Source: Heliocidaris tuberculata (lineage: Eukaryota > Echinodermata > Echinoidea > Camarodonta > Echinometridae). From it: a stretch of DNA of 64,000 nucleotides. Both the position numbers and the translations under genes were made by a program. The stretch covers positions 10,860,654-10,924,653 of the forward strand of contig CM046841.1 of the NCBI GenBank assembly GCA_025618425.1, written 5' to 3'. Numbering within the stretch: the first letter of the stretch is position 1; each line of letters begins with the position of its first letter. Below are positions 56,880 through 64,000 of the stretch, one piece after another. The notes under the pieces were generated by a model. The model did not search any database and had not been told where the DNA came from. It worked only from the letters and a program-made list of their open reading frames with translations.

Positions 56880-57109
56880 TTCTGCTCGAAAAGGGGGGGG
56901 GGGCACAATCGCAAATAGGGGTGGCACAATGCATTGTTTTCCCTCAAAGGGGGGGGGGGGCACGGGCCGGGATTGCCCCCCCTAAATCCGCCACTGGTTC
57001 AACAGATAATCTACAGGTAATTATTAAAACTAAAATCCTAGATAAACAGAATCATTTTCAGTTGTGTTTTGAATTGTTCTATGGAATCTAATTGCCTCAA
57101 ATACGGAGG
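56556..57109 (-). mobile_element. Nested 5'-truncated LINE copy with 9-bp target duplication
   Basis: AAGTAATAA is present at 56547-56555 and 57110-57118. On the minus strand the insert begins with LPPYLRQLDSIEQFKTQLKM, the conserved last block of a CR1-type ORF2. It ends GCGTTATAAATTCATATT plus ATT repeats. Removing the hAT-like MITE and its duplicated site leaves only about 215 bp of LINE, so it is a short truncated copy inserted antisense in the host LINE. Confidence 0.75.
56666..56996. mobile_element. hAT-like MITE, copy with exact 8-bp target duplication
   Basis: The ends are CAGGGGCGGATCCAGG and, in reverse complement, CAGTGGCGGATTTAGG. GTTCAACA is duplicated exactly (56658-56665 and 56997-57004). 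CAG termini with an 8-bp duplication are typical of the hAT superfamily. The interior has several G-runs and a long poly-A at about 56850-56874. It is inserted in the nested LINE copy. Confidence 0.85.
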
Positions 57110-57114
57110 AAGTA

Positions 57115-58145
57115 ATAAACAGTGAACTCATTTGAACAAACCCAATCATATGGCCACGATGAAATCAGTACCAGTGTATTAAAAGAATAATTGGTAGTAT
57201 CCTAATCCCCCTTGTGTTCATATTTAATCTGTCCTTATCAACTGGTGTATTTCCGAACTTCTTTGAAATATCCAAAGTTATACCAATATATAAAAAAGAT
57301 GATGCCTCTGATCTAAGTAACTATAGCCCAATTTTCATTTTGTCCAGCTTTTCAAAAAATGCTTGAACGTATCGTGTATAATAGATTGTATGATTTTTTT
57401 GACGAAGAATAACCTCCTCAATCCAAATCAGTTTTGCTTCAGGAAGTCATATTCACTCGAACTTGCATTAGTACAATTGCATGACAGAGTGTGGAGTTCC
57501 TTGGCTGATCGTAAACATGTGATTGGCGTGGTTATGGATCTGAGCAAGGCATTCGACACTCTTGATCACTCCATTCTTTTGAAGAAATTACAACATTATG
57601 CATGGTGTCAGAGTTATTTGTCGAACAGGAAACAATTTACCTCACATGATCATGTTAACTCTGAAATATCAGATATAAAATGTGGAGTCCCACAGGGCTG
57701 ACTATTGGGCCCGTTATTGTTCTTACTTAATATTAATGATATTTCTAACTCCTCAACTGTCTTAAAATATATAATGTTTGCTGACGACGCAAATGTGTTT
57801 CTCTCACATAAAAACATCAATGTTCTTATCGACACTCTGAACTCAGAACTGCCAAACTTGCCAAATGGTTTCGATAAAATAATTATACTATCTTTAAATC
57901 TTAAGAAAACAAACTACATATACTTTAGAAATTATAATAAACTATTACAGCCTGATACATTGTTGAAAATATATGATACTCTGATCGAACGGCAAACCAA
58001 GACTAAATTTCTAGGAGTTTATATTAACGAATTTTTAAAGTGGTCTGACCACATCAGTTATATTTCTAAAACCATTTCAGGCAGTGTTGGTGTTCTGTTT
58101 AAACTGAAATTTTACCTCCCATTAAAAATCCAAATGTCTGAATGA
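57115..58145 (+). pseudogene. LINE ORF2 reverse transcriptase domain
   Basis: Across frame changes: GHDEISTSVLKRI, VIPIYKKDD (fingers), SFSKMLERIVYNRLYDFF, MDLSKAFDTLDHSIL (motif A, catalytic D), CGVPQG (motif B), then a TGA stop at 57700-57702, LGPLLFLLNINDI, YIMFADDANVF (catalytic FADD), LNLKKTNYIYF and FLGVYINEFLKWSDHISYIS. The order and wording identify a CR1/L2/jockey-group RT. The segment around WCQSYLSNRKQF shows a small deletion before the motif. Confidence 0.9.
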
Positions 58146-58254
58146 CTCGATTTAAAGATATCAAAAAAATAAAATAAATAAAGCTATACATATATGCACT
58201 GGTTCTCACTACAGGGACAATAATGCCTCTTTGTTCTAAAATTAAATGCCCTCA

Positions 58255-58560
58255 AAATATCAGATACGACTTTCTACAGACTGCAGTGTTTATGTTTCAT
58301 CTTTACAATGGCCGATTGCCACCTACTTTGACTGCCCTTTTTAAGCAAAATAAAGATGTTCATTCTTATCCACCTAGGTAGTCGAATGAATTTCATCTAT
58401 CCAACCCCAAAACTGCCACTGCGCATAAATCAAGTATACATAGTGGTCCTGACACATGGACCTCGCTACCTTTAGATGATATGAATGTTCACTCTGAGTT
58501 TGCATTTATATCAGCTGTGAAGAGAATGCTGCTTTCCCAATATGCTATTTTAAGTCATGA
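58255..58560 (+). pseudogene. LINE ORF2 conserved C-terminal block
   Basis: Plus-strand pieces read IRYDFLQTAVFMFHLYNG, LTALFKQNKDVHSYPPR, then a stop, SNEFHLSNPKTATAHKSS, SGPDTWTSLP and FISAVKRMLL. This is the conserved C-terminal domain after the RT in this LINE group, interrupted by a TAG. Confidence 0.75.
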
Positions 58561-58629
58561 ATGTATTTTCAATGACGTACATTATTCATACTTCTCGCAT
58601 ATCAGTGCATATTTACGTATGGACTTAGT

Positions 58630-58633
58630 AATG

Positions 58634-58718
<85 letters not shown>

Positions 58719-58765
58719 TAATAATAATAATAATAATGATGATGATAATAATAATAATAATAATA

Positions 58766-58800
<35 letters not shown>

Positions 58801-58801
58801 G
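58630..58801. repeat. AAT microsatellite at the junction of two LINE 3' ends
   Basis: About 165 bp of AAT repeats with AAC/GAT variants. It lies between the 3' end of the plus-strand LINE (58620) and the 3' end of a minus-strand LINE (58802), so both tails may have fed it. Confidence 0.95.
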
Positions 58802-59930
58802 TTTAGTTTTTAGAATAGTTTAGTTTTTATTTGACTCTATCGACCCCTTCTTGGGTATGAGAGCACAACATATTTACAATACAAGAAAGATATATAAAAT
58901 AATGTAAAGAATACATAGACATGAATACACATATTTACAAGTACAAGTTTAAAACACAATAAACATGAACTAAGGTCTAGTATACAGTTAATAATTATAG
59001 ATCTAAAATATCACGCGGTTTGGTTTGTCTACCACTTCGAGTAACTACACTTTTATTGACAAGAATAGGACTATGCCTTTCAGCCTTTGGAACCATCGAA
59101 AAGAATTGTATTATTACTGTTATGAATCTTATGAGTTTCCTTAATTGTTTAATACTAGTTCTATTAAACAATTTATCTATGTGAAATGTGGTAGGATTAC
59201 TCACAGCAAATTATAAATATAACTGTCTTTCTTTCTTGAAAAAAGGACAGACAAAAATATAGTGAAATTCGTCTCCAAAAACCTTTAAATCGCAACATGG
59301 GCATTGAATATTCCTTTCTTCAGGATTACTTTCAAACCTCCCATTATTGATCGGTAAGCAGTGTGATCTCCATCTGAATCTACACAAAGTGACTGCATCT
59401 CTTTTGTTCAACTTTACTAAATACTTTTCAAATAAAATTTCATTCATAAAAATTCGATAGTTAACACAAATGCTATTTGACCATACTTTTGACAATATTT
59501 CTTGCTTCGATATGTCAGTCAACCTGAGCTTAAGAGCATGAAGAACCCATGTATCACTGAATCCATCCCCTTGCCTTTGCCACACATTACCTAGCCCAGC
59601 ATTATTTAGTGTATTTTCTACACATGACAACCATCTAGACTGGATATCTCTTTCCATAAGTAACTTTAAAAGATTATAGAATCTGAATGAGTATTTACAA
59701 TGACTTCCATTGACTACTTTTAACCAAAAACCTACCATAATTCTACATTTAACTTGAACATCAATTCTAGTACGGCCTATCTCACCATAAATCATACAAT
59801 CAGGTGTATATTTATTGACACTCAGTATAGTCCTTAGGGATTTGCGATGAAATATCTCAATCTCTCTCAAATCCTCATAACCCCATACCTCACAGCCATA
59901 TAAGTATAGCGCACAGGTCCACCTTTCGGT
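58802..59930 (-). mobile_element. 5'-truncated LINE, zinc-finger C-terminal part and 3' UTR
   Basis: The minus strand contains the C-terminal domain of a non-LTR ORF2, then a 3' UTR of about 190 bp ending GTCAAATAAAAACTAAAC followed by a second TAAAAACTAAAC unit. The RT catalytic part is missing. It starts directly after the 3' end of another LINE at about 59930. Confidence 0.75.
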
Positions 59931-59935
59931 GCTCA
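58995..59935 (-). pseudogene. LINE ORF2 C-terminal domain with one in-frame stop
   Basis: Reads LYGCEVWGYEDLREIEIFHR, IYGEIGRTRIDVQVKCRI, WLSCVENTLNNAGLGNVW, LCRFRWRSHCLPINNGRF and CPCCDLKVFGDEFHYIFVCP, a CxxC...H...C zinc-finger block. A TAA at 59211-59213 is followed in the same frame by about 70 further codons (FNRTSIKQLRKLIRFITVII) that look like the genuine end of the protein, so this stop is probably a mutation. The ATG at 59957 lies in the tail of the neighbouring LINE and is not a natural start. Confidence 0.75.
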
Positions 59936-60835
59936 TGGCGCTTAGAGAAAAACACATACAGAATTCTCCTAAACATAATTACAACGAAAAGAACAAATAA
60001 GTGTTCAGTTGTGATTTGAATGTTTCTGTTGACGACAGTTGACGTAATTGTAGAGGGAGTTTATTCCAGAGTTTCGGACCCATAGCTGAGAAAGCCCGAT
60101 CGCCCCAAGCATGTTTTGTTCTAGGTGTATGAAGCAACAGTGTGTCTGATGATGAGCGAAGACGTCGTGTGGTATTGTATTTGGAAAAAGAGTTGCGCAG
60201 GTATGCAGGGGGGAGGGGGGGGGAGTAAACTGAATGATGTACTAGTAACAGAATTTTAAAGATAATCCTTTAGTCAACTGGCAGCCAATGAAGAGAACAG
60301 AGAATTGGTGATATGGATCCAGATTTTTTAGTCAGTGTTAATAGGCGGGCTGCAGAATTGTGTAGTCTTTGAAGTTTGTGACATTTTATTTTGGAAAATT
60401 ACCGAACAACGAATTTGCAAAATCTAAACGAGAAGAAATTAAAGCATGGATCAAGATCTCGGCCGCAGGTTTGGATAAATACTTTCTTATGAAACTAAGA
60501 TCACGTAGTTGATATTACACTCTGTTGAACATGTGTTATATGACTGCGAAAGGACATTTCCTGATCAAATATAACACCTAAATTACGAGCAGTTTTTAAT
60601 GGAGTGATACAAGTGTTACTAATATGGAGATGACACGATTGATAGTCGACCTTTAGTAACATGTGCTTTGAACCTAATAATAAAAACTCAGATTTATCAG
60701 CATTCAGCTTAAAGGGATTCGGTAACTTTTTTGAGGCTTGATTTAATAAATTGTTGAATTTTGATATCTGCCATGTATAATGATGTTCAGAAGGATAAAT
60801 AAATAGCCAGGCATAGAAAGGTTTTCATATATATA
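59930..60835 (-). mobile_element. 5'-truncated CR1-like LINE, RT thumb and C-terminal domain
   Basis: The minus strand reads WQISKFNNLLNQASKKLPNP, FKLNADKSEFLLLGSKH, ARNLGVIFDQEMSFRSHI, LHNSAARLLTLTKKSGSISP, LHWLPVD, then RAFSAMGPKLWNKLPLQLRQ and SSTETFKSQLNTYLF. These are hallmark blocks of CR1-group ORF2 after the FADD box. There is a frameshift near 60500 and a G-run interruption at 60210-60225. The 3' end carries AGCGCCATGAGCACCG and GTGCGCTATA, the tail type seen repeatedly here. Confidence 0.85.
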
Positions 60836-60839
60836 ATGC

Positions 60840-61500
60840 TATTATTAAGATATCTCTCACTGAATACTCCCATTTACAAAAGCGTATGGCCATACACTTT
60901 AGTCTAACACTGAGTCTGTGGGGGAAAATGAGTCTGGCATTTCCGGTCACTTGCATATGTTTACTTTTGTGAAGCACATGATGATTTTGAAGTGCTTTTT
61001 TTTCCTGGGCTTCATTTTTACACCATATTACATACACTGATAGCATGCAAGGCCAGGCAGCTCAGATTTTATCAAGCCTCTACAAAGTTACCAAATCACA
61101 TTAATTCCATTAGATATTACCCAGGATTTTAATTCTTCTAGACATGTTTCAAGTTTTGCAACAGCTGATGACAGTGAAGACATTGTAGGTTTAAAAAACA
61201 GATAGATACATAGACAGATAGCTATATAGATAGATAGATAGATAGATAGATAATGGCATGTGCAGTCAACTGTCACTCTTTTATATCGTCATTCCTCTCT
61301 CTCTTTCTCTCTCTCTCTCCTTCTATCCCTCTCTCTTCAGTTCCTATCCACCTTTCTCCCTACCTCCTTGCTATTCTGCATCACCAGGACCCCCTCTACC
61401 CCCCCCCCCCCCCCCCCGGCACTCTCTCTTAGCAAGATCGTATTTAAATTGTAAGGGCTCTCAAGGCGTCAAGCTTCTGCTTATCTTGGAGCTCTAAGTT
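60840..61500. other. No gene recognised; GATA and CT repeats, C-run
   Basis: Imperfect ATAG/GATA repeat at about 61200-61252, CT run at about 61293-61320, and C-run at about 61400-61417. Confidence 0.7.
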
Positions 61501-61615
61501 CTGTTGAAAATAAGTTTCTGTGATCATGCATGTTAACTGTGTACTATCTGACTATGTATACTTGTATTTGTATGCAGAACAGAATAAACGAAATGAAATG
61601 AAATGAAATAATTGC
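61500..61615 (+). mobile_element. LINE-like 3' tail with GAAAT repeats
   Basis: TTGTATGCAGAACAGAATAA then ACGAAATGAAATGAAATGAA. This is a polyadenylation-like signal followed by tandem GAAAT units, like other non-LTR tails in the window. No coding body. Confidence 0.4.
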
Positions 61616-62775
61616 TAGGTGTAGGGGAAATCTAGCCACAAATGGCATTTTATTGAAGATTTTTTTTTCTCTCTCTCTCTTGATTTTAATAAATCTGTTT
61701 TTCTTCCTTAGTGTTCGCATTTTGAAACACATTTCGAATCTATTCCCAGATGAAATTCTCGGGCCGTATTGTGAAACAATCAGCCTCAATGATAACAAAT
61801 ATTTCATCTTCGCATTCTATTCAGGATTTTGCCTGTCTCTTGAAAATAGTGTATTTGAGTAATCATTTAAAAGAAATGAATTTCACTGACGGCTTACTGA
61901 TGACAGAGTACTAAAGGGCGAGGCCTTTCTGTCAGGAAAAGCTTACACATATTCCTCCCCCCCCCCCCCAAGCACGTTTTAAAATTATGTTTTAATTTGA
62001 AGGCTAATATTTAGTGAACCGTAAATGGATCATAAAAAACGAAATGCGAACCCTACAAATTAACCAAACAATAAAATAATATTTCAAATGTACCCTCGAT
62101 GATTACCGCTAGAGAAAAGGTGCAACAGAGTATGTACTGGGTATAATATTGGTATAAGGGAGAAACTGCATACTTTAGCTTGTACGTAATTATACAGTCA
62201 CGTAGCTTGGGTCAATTAAGCCATCGGAGGGGAACTTACATAATGCATTATGGGGGAGGCACTAATCTTACATGATGGGTAAATACGACTTTATGAGGAA
62301 ACGATTATGGGGAGGGTGGAGGATGGATCCTACGATCTTATATTATTTTGCTTTCAGTTACTCAATTTACATATTTTTTCGCCATTCGATTGAGGGGCAC
62401 GTGGCTTCTCCCGCTCCCCTCCCGTGCCTCCACCTCAGCTACGTCACAGTTTACATACATATATATCGCTGACTGAACAATTTCTTTGAAGTGGGGCACT
62501 GATGATCACAACCAACTCCATTGCTGAGCGACCTTCTAGGTCCTTTGGCCCAGAAAACGGGGAAAGATAGAGCAATAATACGTTACCAGATCAGGTGAAT
62601 AAACGTCGAGAGAGCTGAATCTTGTTAGGCGGTTTAGATGACAGGATCTGTGGCATAGCAGTTAACTCGTGCACAGAATAGAGTTACGGCACGATTATGG
62701 TAGGGACGTTCTTAATGTCTTTTCGGGTTTGTTCTGTTTTCTCCATGATAATGCTCTATTTCTCTAACGTCTTCC
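61616..62775. other. No gene recognised
   Basis: Unique-looking sequence with a C-run at about 61959-61969. Frames at 61653-61862 and 62272-62472 show no domain. Confidence 0.45.
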
Positions 62776-62780
62776 AAAAT

Positions 62781-63911
62781 GTGGGTTTTCACGGGGCATG
62801 CGAACGATTCGCGAAGGATGCGAATGTGGAAAAAATGTCAAAGTCCAACATTCGTATTTTATGCTCAAAAAGTTCGCCAAACATGCTCGTGGGTTTTGAA
62901 GCGTCGTCAACTGTTCGGAGGAGTCGTTTTTAGTTCGGCGGAAATTTCAAAAAAAGTTTGAATTTTTTTGCGACTGTTTCTAGTTAGTGATTTGTTCTCA
63001 AAAATGTCTGGAAAGCTTCGTCATATGCGCACGCAGTGGCGGATCCAGGGGGAGGGGGGCGGGGGACCCGGGCCCCCTCCCCTGGAACCAAAAAGGGGCC
63101 CAAAAAATGCTGAGGACTTTTTTTTTTTTTTTTTTTTTTGCTTGTCAGAGACTTTTTGAGTGAAAAGGGGGCCCCAAAATGCTGAGGACCTTTCTATTTT
63201 TTTTTTTTTTTTTTTGCTTGTCGTAAATTTTTAAAGTTAAAAAGGGGCCCAAAAATGCTGAGAATCTTTTTTTTTTGTTTGTTTGTTTGTTTGTTTGTTT
63301 GTTTGTTTTTCTTTTGCTTGTCAGAAAATTTTGTAAAGATTGAGCCCCCTCCCTCAAGATATCCTGGATCCGCCAGTGTGCGCAAGACCTATTCACGAGT
63401 GCAAAATCTACGTGAAACCCCAGACAGATTCCGACAGTTTCTAGAATGTCTCGCTCATGTCTCGCGTAAGTAGCAAAGTTCGTCCGATCATTTCCCGAAC
63501 TATTCACGAACTGTTTGCGTACTTCTTGAGAATAGGTGACTTCGCCAAAGAAGCAAACGCGAGCCTTTCACGTCGGGGCCCTCTGTTGATTCGCCTACCT
63601 TTCCCTACGATTAATTTGCGAATGTCACGAAGTATTCGCAAAGTATTCGCGAGCTACACACGAACAAAAACCGACGCTTTCGAGAACGTTTTGCGAATGT
63701 GTATGTGGACTGGTCATAATTCTGCAACGCTACACACGGCATTCGCACATACGTTGTGAGAACTACGCACAAACTGCGCAAGAATGGTTTACGACTCCAT
63801 TTTTGCAAAACACTATTCGGAGAAAAACTTCTCCAAATGTTGGACTTTGACATTTTTTTCCACATTCGCATCCTTCTCGAATCTTTCGCTTGCCCCATGA
63901 AAACCCACCTT
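62781..63911. mobile_element. Non-autonomous inverted-repeat element packed with TTCGC/GCGAA motifs
   Basis: The left end from GTGGGTTTTCACGGGGCATG is repeated in inverted orientation at the right (reverse complement GTGGGTTTTCATGGGGCAAG). The match runs over about 70 bp through GGATGCGAATGTGGAAAAAA and GTCAAAGTCCAACATT. Much of the interior is saturated with ATTCGC, GCGAA, TTCGCGA and CGAAC. A self-complementary A/T motif at about 62940-62970 resembles one inside the intact Harbinger element. No transposase is present. A target duplication could not be fixed. The length is about 780 bp without the inserted MITE. Confidence 0.7.
63034..63378. mobile_element. hAT-like MITE, second copy, with internal minisatellite
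   Basis: The ends are CAGTGGCGGATCCAGG and, in reverse complement, CACTGGCGGATCCAGG. The flanks are TGCGCACG (63026-63033) and TGCGCAAG (63379-63386), an 8-bp duplication with one difference. Inside, a unit of about 74 bp (AAAGGGGCCCAAAAAATGCT ... poly-T ... GCTTGTCAGA) is repeated three times from 63091, 63163 and 63239. The copy at 56666-56996 carries one related unit on the other strand. It is inserted inside the TTCGC-rich element. Confidence 0.85.
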
Positions 63912-64000
63912 TAGTCCTTACCAATGTCAACTTTCTGGCTTTTTTCTCTCGTGGCAAGTTTCGAGGTTTTGTCGCGCTATCTATATCATAAAGGATATAG
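63912..64000. other. Window edge, nothing recognised
   Basis: Short unique-looking sequence up to the end of the window. Confidence 0.5.

Larger units (their letters stand above)
55765..58620 (+). mobile_element. 5'-truncated LINE of the CR1/L2/jockey group, nearly full ORF2 C-terminal half
   Basis: Plus-strand coding pieces run in order: the end of the endonuclease (SISKPTRISSNS), the linker (55900-56545), the RT (about 57115-58145) and a conserved C-terminal domain (about 58255-58560). Two later insertions split it between linker and RT. Several stops and frameshifts, including TGA at 57700-57702 right after CGVPQG, make it a pseudogene. The 3' end runs into AAT repeats at 58630. Confidence 0.85.

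Noticed and set aside
1..64000. CRISPR array, rRNA or LTR retrotransposon
   Set aside because: No regularly spaced short direct repeats with unique spacers, no rRNA-like sequence and no long direct terminal repeats were seen. The tandem arrays present are satellites.

Overview
The window looks like repeat-dense, gene-poor DNA from a marine invertebrate, most likely an echinoderm (sea-urchin-like). This is inferred from overall character, not from a host gene: A/T-rich sequence, very long CT and TA microsatellites, many CR1/L2/jockey-type LINE fragments whose 3' tails read like GCGCTATATAAATT followed by ATT repeats, and several small inverted-repeat DNA transposons. I found no exon of a host protein-coding gene, no rRNA or tRNA gene I could defend, and no CRISPR array. 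One 500-base run of N (18381-18880) is an assembly gap.

The only intact genes belong to a PIF/Harbinger DNA transposon at 36718-40974. It has 48-bp perfect terminal inverted repeats, a TAA target-site duplication, a 436-aa DDE transposase on the minus strand with its own TATA-like box, and a convergent 187-aa plus-strand ORF. That second ORF is glutamine/proline-rich and shows no Myb/SANT domain, unlike the usual Harbinger partner protein. Both subterminal regions are packed with GGCGC/GCGCC-type motifs.

Layout. 1-8.6 kb: a LINE C-terminal remnant (861-1142, tail to 1348), further LINE-like tails, TA and CT/TG microsatellites. 8.6-11.7 kb: a decayed LINE carrying recognisable ORF1, endonuclease and reverse-transcriptase (RT) fragments, broken by a 51-bp tail-only insertion and a 0.5-kb insertion or replacement. 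11.7-21 kb: mostly unannotatable sequence, an AGGTCA-rich patch, a possible tRNA-derived SINE and the gap. 21.2-23.2 kb: a 2.0-kb inverted-repeat element with a 5-bp target duplication that contains a 1.4-kb purine-rich satellite. 23-33 kb: mostly silent. 33.15-33.55 kb and 48.36-48.77 kb: two copies of one small TAA-flanked element. 36.7-41 kb: the Harbinger element. 41-55 kb: microsatellites, a 1-kb CCA/ATC satellite and several MITE-like elements. 55.8-60.8 kb: a LINE graveyard, with one plus-strand LINE holding a nested LINE that itself holds a hAT-like MITE, then two minus-strand LINE fragments joined end to start. 62.8-63.9 kb: a TTCGC-rich inverted-repeat element holding a second copy of the hAT-like MITE.

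Together the window reads as layered transposition. One element may be recently active (Harbinger), and several non-autonomous families depend on transposases encoded elsewhere. Calls on superfamily, SINE nature and species are inferences. TIRs, target duplications, reading frames and motifs were read by eye from the sequence.
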